This document shows positions 38,801-47,393 of a DNA stretch of 64,000 bases, piece by piece. This stretch comes from Aquisphaera insulae (GTDB lineage Bacteria > Planctomycetota > Planctomycetia > Isosphaerales > Isosphaeraceae). The stretch spans positions 1 through 64,000 of the forward strand of contig NZ_JAALJH010000002.1 in assembly GCF_011064615.1 (NCBI RefSeq). Direction: 5' to 3'. Within the stretch, counting starts at the first letter, position 1. Each line of letters opens with the position of its first letter. Under the pieces are notes generated by a model. The model was not told where the DNA came from. It did not search any database and saw only the letters and a list, made by a program, of their open reading frames with translations. Position numbers and translations under genes: made by a program.

Positions 38801-40244
38801 GCCCGGGCCGCCGGCTGGTGCGGCCGGCCCGCGCCCGGTCGGCCAGCGACCGGGCGAGCTGCCTGGTCCGCTCGACCTCCGCGTCGCTCGCCTGCCGGCT
38901 GAGAAGCACCGCATTCTCGCGAGCCCGCTCGGCCCAGGCGGCGAACGCGACGAGGCCCGCCGCAAGGGCGACCAGCAGGACCGCGACGGCCGCCGCCAGC
39001 GACGCCTCGGCCGGATCCCGCCGCCACCATCGCCGCGCCCGGTCGGCCAGGGTCGCCCGCCGGGCCCGGATCGGCTGGTCGGCCAGGAAGCTCTCGAGAT
39101 CGGCTTCGAATTCCAGGGCCGTCGCGTACCGCTCGCCCGGCTCCCTCGCCATCGCCTTCAGGCAGATGGTCTCCAGGTCGCGCGGGATCCTCGCGTCGAT
39201 GGCCCGCGGGCGGGTGGGACGGCCGCGGCAGATCGCGTCGATCAGCGCCACACGGTCGCCGGCCTGGAAGGCGGGCCGCAGGCAGAGGATCTCGTAGAGC
39301 GTCGCGCCCAGCGAGTACACGTCGGCGCGGGCATCCGCCCGGCCCCGGAACCGCTCCGGGGCCATGTAGCGGAGCGTGCCGACGAGGTCGCCGGTGTGCG
39401 TCAGGTCCTCGTCGTCGGCGGACTTCGCCAGGCCGAAGTCGACGACCCAGGGCGTGCCCTGGGCATCGAGCAGGATGTTCGACGGCTTGATGTCTCGATG
39501 GAGGACCCCCTGGTCGTGGGCATAGGCCAGCGCGGAGGCCACCCGGGCCGTCAGCCTCGCCAGGTCGCGATACGCCTGGGGGCTGCGCGGGCCGTCCAAC
39601 TCGGCCCAGTGGAGGCCGTCGAGGGTCGGCTCCGAGGAGGGGCCGGGGAAGTCGGACGGCGAGCCGTCCTGGCCGGTCGCGGCCCATCGCGTGTGGGCGA
39701 AGGCGCCCTCGCCGGCCCCGCGGCGGACTCGCGAGGCGTCGAGGATCTGGGCCAGGCTCGGCCCGTCGATGAACTGCATGGCGTAATAGTGGACGCCGTC
39801 CGATTCGCCGACCGAGAAGACCGGGACGATGTTCGTGTGGTGGAGCCGGGCCGCGGTACGGGCCTCGCGGAGGAATCGTTCCGGCGACGAGGCGAGGCCC
39901 CGGATCGGCAGGACCTTGAGGGCGACCCGCCTGCCCAGCGATTCCTGGGATGCCTCGTAGACGACCCCCATCCCGCCGACGCCGATCAGGCGGAGCAGCC
40001 GGAACTCGCCGATCCGGCCGGGCACGGCGGGGCGGACCGCGGCCGCGGGCGGGGCCGAGCCCGCCTGCTCCAGCTCGACGAGCGCCGGGAAGAGGAGGCG
40101 GATCTTCGAGGCGAGGTCCGGATGCTCCTCCTCGTATTCGACCGTCGATGGCCGCTCCCCGCGGCGATACCGCGAGACGAACTCCTCCGCGAGGACGTCC
40201 AGGAGGTCCGCCCTCGAATCGGCCTCCTCGGCGGACGACGTCAC
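35823..40244 (-). CDS. Transmembrane Ser/Thr protein kinase with WD40 and TPR domains
   Basis: A 1473-residue protein. A conserved 80-residue N-terminal segment precedes the kinase domain (about 80-390): G-loop GVGGMGVV (88-95), Lys110, HRDIKPSN (249-256), DFG (269-271) and APE (295-297), so it should be active. A 45-residue Pro/Gly-rich insert sits at about 175-220. TM segment at 413-436, WD40-type beta-propeller repeats at about 500-1130 and TPR repeats at about 1170-1440 follow. It starts with GTG at 40244, which overlaps the sigma factor stop as GTGA. The frame is open for another 870 bases upstream, but that part lies opposite or within the sigma gene. The pair suggests kinase control of the sigma factor. 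Confidence 0.9.
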   Translation of the reverse strand: MTSSAEEADSRADLLDVLAEEFVSRYRRGERPSTVEYEEEHPDLASKIRLLFPALVELEQAGSAPPAAAVRPAVPGRIGEFRLLRLIGVGGMGVVYEASQESLGRRVALKVLPIRGLASSPERFLREARTAARLHHTNIVPVFSVGESDGVHYYAMQFIDGPSLAQILDASRVRRGAGEGAFAHTRWAATGQDGSPSDFPGPSSEPTLDGLHWAELDGPRSPQAYRDLARLTARVASALAYAHDQGVLHRDIKPSNILLDAQGTPWVVDFGLAKSADDEDLTHTGDLVGTLRYMAPERFRGRADARADVYSLGATLYEILCLRPAFQAGDRVALIDAICRGRPTRPRAIDARIPRDLETICLKAMAREPGERYATALEFEADLESFLADQPIRARRATLADRARRWWRRDPAEASLAAAVAVLLVALAAGLVAFAAWAERARENAVLLSRQASDAEVERTRQLARSLADRARAGRTSRRPGQRFASLDAIREAVALGRRTGEPPEFFDDLRNQAIASLALPDIRLGPPANWGMRPQTTFRFDGAMQILATSGLDGAIRLRRVDGSPIATLAGYPGEQDLRLDEAGKLLAARSSSGGLRAWDLAGGSPTPAVDLREGVVAHDIRPDGGELAVATRDGGISLVSPVGGDVVRSWRVEGRAGHVAYSPDGLSLAIPLSEGIAIHDAASGGRRTLLPESASVPAIAWHPGGEYLATHMEARIAVWDIRRREVVQTCNARSASWAIAFTRDGLMLASGGWDGLWRLHDPAGGQLTLVAGLVAGREFGLGNRLAMGPAGAEMGIAEVMTGSECRSLFRLGGTLATRDAIAIHPDGRLLAVAWGSHVGLWDLADGRIVADLPRPARHLVFSRRGDLFTHGQEGLYRWRVRLDPDGSLRVVGPEKLTELVPGGDLVLAATNDGRLLAASFAAGIGVIETDRPVRVTWLGPQSDVRCASFSPDGRLVAVASWHGGRGVCVYESTTGRPLVDFPAVESTSARFSPDGRWLAVTTNGLGRLRRVPDWSPGLAIDGVVNDFSNDGLIATTTIEGAIRLTRTDSGRQVARLEPPDMQRVYDLAFSPDGSRLVVRHATDNGLYVWDLRAIRRQLAELGLDWDAPPLPSETLPLARPIRVLEPSPGLAGGWPVEEACAILGALRRDASAEDFERLARIAQRYRAFDVALGCLDRAAALRPHRAETHSDRGRILLRHRLDAAAAAAAYGRAAEIDPSWWRARLGRAEAMIAASRGGDVLAELKAMCAERPWDFAARTLMSAALVEAGRHAEALSMLDSILAAYPSNQLARHWRARALEALGDPTRAQLDEPGTRSPLAANDLAWSWVAGPIELRNPELALPMARHAVASAPGDAAYRNTLGLTLHRLGRDAEAVAELRESLRLGQGADLAFDLYPLALAHWRLGDRSVALAEFLRGLAWHAFHRSDLTASERDELFDLLLEASLSMLKPAASAIAAGKPVAGQAVRPLP

Positions 40245-40882
40245 AGCCCCTCCAGTCCGCCCGGCAGGCCGGCCAGGCTCTCGCGGAGCCGCTCGAGGGC
40301 GCGGAGGTATCGCTTCGCCGCCGCCGCCTCGGTGATCCCCAGGGTCTGGGCCGATTCCGCGCGGGTCATCTGCTCGAAGTGGCGGAGCGAGAGGATCTCG
40401 CGGTCGAGCGGCTCCATGGCCTCGATGGCCTCCATCAGCCGCCGCTTCCGCTCGAGCCGCATCGCCTGCTCGCTCGCCCGGCCGCCGGCGTCCACGAGCT
40501 GGCCGGCGAGGGCCTCCGAGGAGACCGCCTGCCAGTCCGGCCGATCGAGCGACACCTCCCTGGCCGCGTCCCGCCGCTGCCGGCCCAGGTGGTCGCGGTG
40601 GATCCGCCCGAGATGGTGGGCCGCCAGGTAGCGCAGCCAGAGCAGGAACGGCAGCTTCGGCCGCTCCATGTAGCCCTTCAGGCTCATCGAGGCGTCCAGG
40701 AAGGTCTCCTGGAGCACGTCCGAGGGGTCGAACCGCCCCAGCAGCCTGGGGTTGAGCCGGACGGCGATCATCCGCCGCAGCCGCTCGCGGTATCGGTCCA
40801 CCACGACCTGCCACGCCGCCGTATCCCCGGCCGCGGCGAGGGCGAGCAGTTGCTCCATGTCGTCCGGGTTCGACGTGCTCAT
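40241..40882 (-). CDS. ECF-type RNA polymerase sigma factor
   Basis: A 213-residue sigma-70 family protein. Region 2 contains the YRERLRRMIAVRL and DVLQETFLDASMSL segments (DPSDVLQET is the typical -10 interacting part). Region 4 contains EPLDREILSLRHFEQMTRAESAQTLGI (about 160-186; shown here only by its PLDREIL and TRAESAQTLGI motifs) with a helix-turn-helix. The length and the extended linker between regions suit planctomycete ECF sigma factors that are encoded with a large Ser/Thr kinase. The ATG at 40882 gives the usual short N-terminus; an ATG four codons earlier (40894) is equally open. No anti-sigma factor is visible. Confidence 0.88.
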   Translation of the reverse strand: MSTSNPDDMEQLLALAAAGDTAAWQVVVDRYRERLRRMIAVRLNPRLLGRFDPSDVLQETFLDASMSLKGYMERPKLPFLLWLRYLAAHHLGRIHRDHLGRQRRDAAREVSLDRPDWQAVSSEALAGQLVDAGGRASEQAMRLERKRRLMEAIEAMEPLDREILSLRHFEQMTRAESAQTLGITEAAAAKRYLRALERLRESLAGLPGGLEGL

Positions 40883-41126
40883 GCCGACGATCATAACCCC
40901 GGCCAGGCCGGAGGTTCACGGGCCGTTGCCGATTTCGCGCGTCCGCACCGATCGAAGGCCCTCGGATCCGAACGGGTGGCCGTCGTGAAACGCGTCGGAG
41001 GATGTTCGGGACGATCCGTCGTACCTCCATCGGCTTCCCCTGAGGGCCACTGACGACGCTCATCGGCCGGCGAGGCCATGATCCTGGACATGGGGCGATA
41101 CCCCGCCGGGCAGTCACGTAACCCGG

Positions 41127-41408
41127 TCAGGCGTCCGGCCACCGTCGCCGTCCCCAGTTCCTGAACCATGCCCGGAAAGCCGCGCATAGCAGCGGACAAG
41201 CCACGGCGACTGCCAGGGTCAACGCGGCCCCGCCGCCGAGGCCATGTCGCGCGATCCGGAAGACCGACACGGCGGCCATCACGACGAAGCCGACTGGACC
41301 TGCCATGAGCGACAAGACATAGGCGACCGCCAGCCCGCGGACATACCAGGGCCAGGAGAACGGTTGATCGCCGGTTTCGTCCTTGCTCGATCCGCGGGCC
41401 TCAACCAT
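41127..41408 (-). CDS. Small hypothetical membrane protein
   Basis: A 93-residue protein with two hydrophobic segments (about 25-47 and 58-80), a Trp-rich N-terminal part and an Arg/Trp-rich C-terminus. No family recognised. AAGG lies about 10 bases before the ATG. A TTG at 41591 would add 61 residues of unremarkable sequence. It is 244 bases upstream of the sigma factor on the same strand. Third-position GC is lower than in its neighbours, so either it is recent or not a true gene. Confidence 0.45.
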   Translation of the reverse strand: MVEARGSSKDETGDQPFSWPWYVRGLAVAYVLSLMAGPVGFVVMAAVSVFRIARHGLGGGAALTLAVAVACPLLCAAFRAWFRNWGRRRWPDA

Positions 41409-42160
41409 CCGCGCAACCTTTGCCGCCGAACCATGATCCGGCACCGTTACGGTTTGTATGGCACGACCGAGGCTTCCCTGTGAGGCCGTGGGTGCATCGG
41501 GGAGGGCCGGAATGCCTCGCACCTCCACGGTTCCCCTGTCCGACCCGGTCAGGTCCGATTCAAGGATGCCGAGCCCCTCATCGACGGTCAAGAGAGCCTA
41601 TCCCGATCCCACGAGGCACGAAGGACTTATGAGCGGAGCAATCCATGGTGGCCGGTTCTCCCGTCGAGAGGGGCCGCGGCGAGCGCACCGGCTCGCCCCT
41701 CACCATCGCCTGGAAGGTTGAGCGAGAGGCGTCGATCCAACGGCAGGGGCCCCGCGGAGCAATCGGCGGCGCATGTTCCCTAAAAACGACACGATGGCTC
41801 AACTTCGTGGATTAGAGGGTGTGGAGGAGCCACAGGCCCCTGCTCACGGGCGTACTGGAGTCGCCGGGCCTTGAAAAAGAGCCGGCGAGCCCGATAAGCT
41901 GTCATCGACCTGAACAGGCTCAACTACCCATGACTCTCCGGTCCGGGCCCAACCGGTCCATCCCTCTCTCAACCTGGCTCCCCGGCTGTTCCAGGGTTCG
42001 GATGCCTGATCCCTTCGGATCCGGGCGTGACCACCCGACCATCCCCGAATCCCCTTAGGCGATTCGGACCTGTAAGCCGTGAATTGCCTCGATCCGAATC
42101 GCCCTCGATCGAACGCGTTCCCCACGAATTATCGACCCTCGCCACGAGCAAACGATCCCC
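41409..42160. other. 752-bp region without a supported gene
   Basis: Short open frames exist on both strands but none has a coherent composition, start signal or motif. The region separates the minus-strand sigma/kinase run from the plus-strand radical SAM gene and should hold promoters for both. The only clear structure is the inverted repeat at 42058-42103. Confidence 0.5.
42058..42103. repeat. 11-bp perfect inverted repeat upstream of radical SAM gene
   Basis: GGCGATTCGGA (42058-42068) and TCCGAATCGCC (42093-42103) are exact inverted repeats around 24 bases, ending 57 bases before the start codon at 42161. Arm centres are 35 bases apart, which would suit a dimeric regulator site or a leader hairpin. 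Confidence 0.6.
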
Positions 42161-43297
42161 ATGAATGTCTCCACGCTCGCCCGGCTGGCCTTCAAGCATA
42201 CGTACAACCACTTCGCCGAGGAGATGTATCTCCACGGGGGAAGGGATGTCACCAAACCGGTCACGTTCTACGGCCTCGTCAACGAGCGCTGCAATGTGAA
42301 GTGCCGGTACTGCGAATACTGGCGGATGCCGAAGTACAAGGACGAGATGTCCATCGAGGAGTGGCAGAAGGCGCTCCTGAGCATCAAGGAGTTCGTCGGC
42401 ACCTTCTCGATCAGCTTCAGCGGCGGCGAGCCTTTCATCAAGAAGGGCTTCCTGGACCTGATGCAATTCTGCCACGACAACGGCATCCTGGCCGGGGTCA
42501 CCACCAACGGGTCGGCCCTGAACGAGAAGAATGCCGAGAAGCTCGCGAAGGCCCATCCCTGGAACCTGAACGTCTCGGTGGACGCCCCGACCGCCGAGGT
42601 CCACGACTACCTCCGCGGCTATCCGGGCCTCTTCGACAAGCTGAGCTCCGGCATCAAGAATGCCCGCGAGGCGAGGGAAAAGGTCGGCGCCGATTTCCCG
42701 ATCATCATCAAGACCACGGTCGGCAAGAAGAACTTCCGCTACCTGCCCGAGATGGTCGACTGGACCAAGAACATCGGCGCCACGGCCATGAACTTCCAGC
42801 CGATGGACCGCTGGACCCCGGAGACCTACGAGGAGCTATGGGTCGAGGAGGACGAGCTCGAGGACCTTCAGAAGGTCGTCGACACGATGCTCGACCTGAA
42901 GCGCAAGGGGGAGCCGATCGTCAACTCGGACCTGGTCATCTCGCTGATGGTCGATCACTTCCGGGAGAAGTCGGCCCCGCCCGAGGCCATGCCGTGCCGT
43001 GTCGGGATGAGAGACTTCTTCATCCGAACCAATGGCGACATTGAGGTCTGCTTCTTCTTCCCGGCGATCGGCAACATCAAGGAGGCGTCGGCCCGGGAGA
43101 TCTGGTACAGCCCCAAGGCGCGTGAGATCCGCAAGCAGACCGTCGAGTGCGATCGTCTCTGCCTCTACACCTGCCTTTCCCAGAAGACCATCAGCGACAA
43201 GGTCAAGATGGGCATGACCCTGCTCACGGCCCAGAAGAAGGACAAGGAAGCGGCCAGACTTCGCGAGAAGGAATCCGCCCTGACCGTCCTCCAGTGA
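42161..43297 (+). CDS. Radical SAM protein with SPASM/twitch-like C-terminus
   Basis: A 378-residue enzyme. The Fe-S cluster motif is Cys44-x3-Cys48-x2-Cys51 (CNVKCRYC), followed by SFSGGEP, the usual SAM-binding segment, and TTNGSAL. The C-terminal part has further cysteines (CRVG, CFFF, then CDRLCLYTC) preceding a basic tail, which suggests an additional cluster of the SPASM/twitch type. This would be a maturase or a small-molecule enzyme; the substrate is unknown. No evident peptide precursor lies next to it. It is monocistronic: a strong terminator follows at 43337. Confidence 0.87.
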   Translation: MNVSTLARLAFKHTYNHFAEEMYLHGGRDVTKPVTFYGLVNERCNVKCRYCEYWRMPKYKDEMSIEEWQKALLSIKEFVGTFSISFSGGEPFIKKGFLDLMQFCHDNGILAGVTTNGSALNEKNAEKLAKAHPWNLNVSVDAPTAEVHDYLRGYPGLFDKLSSGIKNAREAREKVGADFPIIIKTTVGKKNFRYLPEMVDWTKNIGATAMNFQPMDRWTPETYEELWVEEDELEDLQKVVDTMLDLKRKGEPIVNSDLVISLMVDHFREKSAPPEAMPCRVGMRDFFIRTNGDIEVCFFFPAIGNIKEASAREIWYSPKAREIRKQTVECDRLCLYTCLSQKTISDKVKMGMTLLTAQKKDKEAARLREKESALTVLQ

Positions 43298-44302
<1,005 letters not shown>

Positions 44303-44333
44303 TCGAGTCATCTCGCACGGCGGCCGGCTGCAG

Positions 44334-44789
44334 ATGGAGGAATTCGACCACCAGATGATGAGGCTCGCCCTCGGGCTCGCCGCGGAGGCACGCGACCTGG
44401 GGGAGGTCCCGGTCGGCGCGCTGATCGTCCGGGGAGGCGAGATCCTCTCGCAGGCGTTCAACCTCCGCGAGACGCTCTCCGACCCGACCGCCCATGCCGA
44501 GCGGCTGGCGATGACCCTCGCCGGCCGCTCGCTCCGTTCGTGGAGGCTCGACGGTTGCACGCTCTACGTGACCCTGGAGCCGTGCCCGATGTGCGCGGGG
44601 GCCATCGTCCAGGCCCGGATCGCCCGGGTGGTCTACGGCGCGGCCGACCCGAAGGCCGGCTCGCTCGACAGCCTGTATCGCCTGGCGACCGACCGGCGAC
44701 TCAACCACAGGGCCCTGATCCTCGGCGGCGTCCTCAAGGACGAATGCGCGGAAATACTCAGTCTGTTCTTCCAGGAACGTCGTCCTTGA
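44334..44789 (+). CDS. tadA: tRNA adenosine(34) deaminase
   Basis: A 151-residue zinc deaminase that converts A34 to inosine in the anticodon of tRNA-Arg(ACG). The HAE motif (His54-Ala-Glu56) and PCPMC (Pro83, Cys84, Cys87) supply the zinc ligands and the proton-shuttling Glu. The length is standard. Other nucleoside deaminases share these motifs, but the EVPVGALIV opening, the HAERLA context and the YGAADPKAGSL segment point to TadA. It is followed after 32 bases by a tRNA-Ser gene. Confidence 0.9.
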   Translation: MEEFDHQMMRLALGLAAEARDLGEVPVGALIVRGGEILSQAFNLRETLSDPTAHAERLAMTLAGRSLRSWRLDGCTLYVTLEPCPMCAGAIVQARIARVVYGAADPKAGSLDSLYRLATDRRLNHRALILGGVLKDECAEILSLFFQERRP

Positions 44790-44821
44790 TCTAAACTGGG
44801 ACGAACCTGATTGGCGACCCG

Positions 44822-44909
44822 GGAGGGGTGCCTGAGTGGTTGAAAGGGCCGGTCTCGAAAACCGGTGTACCCCTCCGGGGTACCGTGGGTTCGAATCCCA
44901 CCTCCTCCG
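44822..44909 (+). tRNA. tRNA-Ser (anticodon CGA)
   Basis: An 88-base cloverleaf. The 7-bp acceptor stem pairs GGAGGGG with CTCCTCC-type bases (44902-44908, one G-T pair), with discriminator G44909. The D-arm region is GCCTGAGTGGTTGAAAGGGC. The anticodon loop CTCGAAA gives CGA, reading UCG. A long variable arm with a GTACCCC/GGGGTAC stem is typical of tRNA-Ser. The T arm is GTGGG-TTCGAAT-CCCAC. CCA is not encoded. Confidence 0.96.
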
Positions 44910-45567
44910 CTTGCCAGACCCGATGGTGGGTCCCGAGGGCGCGAGTCCCTCGATAATCCCGAGACCGGTCAGCTCGATATCGCGTGCGATCTCGAGCGCC
45001 GCCTGAGTGCGGCTCGGCCGCGACCGTCGGACGAATCCAAGGGAGCAGGGGCCGTGGACTCCCTCGACGGCCCGGCCGAGGGACGCCTCCCATTCATCCC
45101 TAAGAAACAGTCGGTTGCCGGCTCCCGGGCGATGGATTACTTAAGAGGTCGTGAGGGGGAAGTCTCCGACCGCCGAGACTCCTCCATCACCGACCCGGCT
45201 GACGGGATCGCACCTGGGTGGCTGGGTTGATGCGGGATGATGTGTGCGTGAGTGTGTGTATTTGTGAGTGTTGCGTTTTCGCATCCAACCTTCGACGATT
45301 GAGACGAGGATGTTGAAAAAAGAACTCACGTCCCCAGGAGCTTCGTGAATCTCGGTTCAGGATGAATCTCTGAGTCAACACGGGCGGTTCCTTTCGTTGA
45401 CCAAAGGTCGATCTCTGTGCTAGCTTGTCCGCGACTTGAAGCCAACGCAGTAAGAAATGCAGAGTGCCCTCCCAGCCGTCGGAACTGAGACACCAGACCT
45501 TGCAGGACGCACAGAGAGCCGAAGGAACGGACGGCCTACGGTAGGACCTCGCGGAGAATACCAGCCC
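44910..45567. other. 658-bp region without a supported gene, before the sugar transferase
   Basis: No coherent open frame is present. A GT-rich low-complexity tract lies at about 45229-45275 and an AT-richer patch with an A-run at about 45300-45325, both unusual for this genome. A possible promoter is at 45397-45426. The stretch probably serves as the regulatory region of the exopolysaccharide-type transferase. Confidence 0.5.
45397..45426 (+). promoter_or_regulatory. Possible promoter for the sugar transferase gene
   Basis: TTGACC (45397-45402) is followed after 18 bases by TAGCTT (45421-45426). Both hexamers are moderate matches. They lie 142 bases upstream of the start codon in a locally less GC-rich stretch. 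Confidence 0.3.
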
Positions 45568-46320
45568 ATGAGCCTCCGATTAGGATCAACAGCAGGGGAA
45601 CCTCGACGCGACATCCAGACCGCGGATGTCGGAGCGATCCGGGATCGTGACGTGGAGTTAGCGGCCATTCAAGGCAATGTTTCGCCCACTCTTTTGATGG
45701 ATCGCGTTTACGAAACGATGAAGCGTGCCATGGACCTGAGTGGTGCGTTGGTTGGTTTGATGCTCCTATCGCCGGTCATGCTGGCGGTGGCACTCATGAT
45801 CCGGTTCGATTCTCCGGGACCGGTCCTGTTCCGCCAACTTCGCCGAGGACGTTATGGCAACCTGTTTTACGTCCTGAAGTTCCGCACCATGGTGGCGGAT
45901 GCCGAGCGACGGTTGAAAGACCTGGAATCGCTCAACGAGTCGGAAAACGGCGTGCTCTTCAAGATGAAGAACGACCCCCGGGTTACGCCCCTGGGCCGAT
46001 TCTTGAGGAGGTCGAGCCTGGACGAGCTGCCTCAGCTTCTCAACGTCATCCGTGGCGAGATGACGCTCGTCGGCCCCAGGCCCCTTCAGCTCCGCGACAG
46101 CGATCGGCTCCGCGATCTCGACCCCGAAGGATACGCGTGCCGGCTCCAGGTCATGCCGGGAGTGACGGGGCCGTGGCAGGTCGGCGGCCGCAGCGATATC
46201 GACTATGCCCAGATGGTCGAGCTGGATCGTCAGTATGTCGCCAATCGCACGCTCCTCGGGGACATCCGGATCATCTTCCAGACGGTCCTGGTTGTGCTCG
46301 TCGGCAGGGGAGCCTACTGA
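45568..46320 (+). CDS. Bacterial sugar transferase (undecaprenyl-phosphate sugar phosphotransferase)
   Basis: A 250-residue enzyme that should transfer a sugar 1-phosphate to undecaprenyl phosphate and so start exopolysaccharide or glycan synthesis at the inner membrane. One hydrophobic segment at about 58-80 is followed by the catalytic region: RFDSPGPVLFRQ, VLKFRTMV, GRFLRRSSLDELPQL and GEMTLVGPRPL, then VMPGVTGPWQVGGRS. The four N-terminal TM segments of WbaP-like enzymes are missing, so this is the short PglC-like form. GGAG lies 11 bases before the ATG at 45568; the frame extends to 45457. No other polysaccharide gene is adjacent. Confidence 0.88.
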   Translation: MSLRLGSTAGEPRRDIQTADVGAIRDRDVELAAIQGNVSPTLLMDRVYETMKRAMDLSGALVGLMLLSPVMLAVALMIRFDSPGPVLFRQLRRGRYGNLFYVLKFRTMVADAERRLKDLESLNESENGVLFKMKNDPRVTPLGRFLRRSSLDELPQLLNVIRGEMTLVGPRPLQLRDSDRLRDLDPEGYACRLQVMPGVTGPWQVGGRSDIDYAQMVELDRQYVANRTLLGDIRIIFQTVLVVLVGRGAY

Positions 46321-46347
46321 GCGGACTCCGCCGATATGGTCCTTCCT

Positions 46348-46382
46348 GCGACCCGGGGCTACCATGTAGCGCCCGGGTCGTT
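46348..46382 (+). terminator. Long hairpin after the sugar transferase gene
   Basis: CGACCCGGG-GCTAC (46349-46362) pairs with GTAGC-(G)-CCCGGGTCG (46366-46380) around a CAT loop, giving 14 base pairs with a single bulged G. Only two T follow. It begins 28 bases after the stop codon and separates this gene from folD. Confidence 0.65.
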
Positions 46383-46485
46383 GCGTTGATCCTCCTGACA
46401 CGCCAAGCTGTCCGTCCAAGGCCGGCCGGTTGGCGAGAGACGGACCGGACCGGAGCCTCAATCCATCCAAGGAGCGTGTCGACTC

Positions 46486-47382
46486 GTGAGCGAGACCGCG
46501 GCACTGATCAACGGCAAGGCTCTGGCCGATCGCGTGCGCCAGGAAGTGGCCCGGGATGTCGCCCGGCTGAGGGAGCGGACGGGGGTGGTCCCCGGTCTGG
46601 CGGTCGTCCTCGTGGGCGATGACCCGGCCAGCCAGGTCTATGTGAAGAACAAGCAGAATGCAAGCACGGCCGCGGGGATGACCGGCGAGACGGTCCGACT
46701 GCCGGCCTCCGCGAGCCGCGGCGAGTTGTTCGATGTGATCGATCGGTTCAATGCCGATCCGTCGATCCACGGGATCCTCGTGCAGCTTCCGCTGCCGCGA
46801 GGATTTGACGAGCGCTCGGTCATCGAGCGGATCGACCCGCTGAAGGACGTGGATGGTCTGCATCCGACCAATGCGGGCCTGCTCGCCCAGGGGAACCCCC
46901 GATTCGTCCCCTGCACGCCGCTCGGGGTCCGCGAGCTCCTGATCGAGGCAAGGATCGCCACCAGGGGGGCGCGGGCGGTGGTCCTCGGGAGGTCTCAGCT
47001 CGTGGGCAAGCCGATGGCCCTCTTGCTCTTGCAGAAAGGGGAAGGGGGCGACGCTACGGTCACCGTCTGCCACACCGGGACCCGGGATGCGGCCGCCATC
47101 GCTCGCGAAGCCGAGATCCTGATCGTCGCGATGGGCCGACCGGAGTGCGTGACGGCCGACTGGATCAAGCCGGGAGCCGTGGTCATCGATGTCGGCATCC
47201 ATCGTCGAACAGACGGCTCACTCTGCGGCGACGTCGATTTCTCGGGCGTCTCGAGGGTCGCCTCGAAGATCACGCCGGTCCCGGGCGGCGTCGGCCCGAT
47301 GACGGTGGCCATGCTGCTGAGGAACACGCTCCAGGCCGCGTCGCTCGCATCGGGGATGTCGGCGACCCGGGAAGATGACTAG
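46486..47382 (+). CDS. folD: Methylenetetrahydrofolate dehydrogenase/cyclohydrolase
   Basis: A 298-residue bifunctional enzyme of one-carbon metabolism, interconverting 5,10-methylene- and 10-formyl-tetrahydrofolate with NADP. Visible motifs are the YVKNKQ segment with catalytic Tyr52/Lys56, ILVQLPLP, DPLKDVDGLHPTN, VVLGRSQLVGKPMA for nucleotide binding, and the C-terminal PVPGGVGPMTVAML. The start is GTG at 46486 with AAGGAG at 46469-46474. The isomerase gene follows after 11 bases, so they likely form an operon. Confidence 0.95.
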   Translation: MSETAALINGKALADRVRQEVARDVARLRERTGVVPGLAVVLVGDDPASQVYVKNKQNASTAAGMTGETVRLPASASRGELFDVIDRFNADPSIHGILVQLPLPRGFDERSVIERIDPLKDVDGLHPTNAGLLAQGNPRFVPCTPLGVRELLIEARIATRGARAVVLGRSQLVGKPMALLLLQKGEGGDATVTVCHTGTRDAAAIAREAEILIVAMGRPECVTADWIKPGAVVIDVGIHRRTDGSLCGDVDFSGVSRVASKITPVPGGVGPMTVAMLLRNTLQAASLASGMSATREDD

Positions 47383-47393
47383 AGGATCCTGAC

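Noticed and set aside
40245-41117. Extension of the kinase frame by about 290 codons upstream
   Set aside because: It lies wholly over the sigma factor gene in another frame, is Arg/Gly/Pro-rich, and the GTG overlapping the sigma stop gives the family-typical N-terminus.
41819-42058. A 79-codon frame upstream of the radical SAM gene as a possible RiPP precursor
   Set aside because: No leader/core layout, no Cys/Thr/Gly-rich core, no ribosome binding site, and random-looking codon use.
44865-45230. A 121-codon frame beginning inside the tRNA-Ser gene
   Set aside because: It starts within a certain tRNA, has no ribosome binding site and no coherent protein features.
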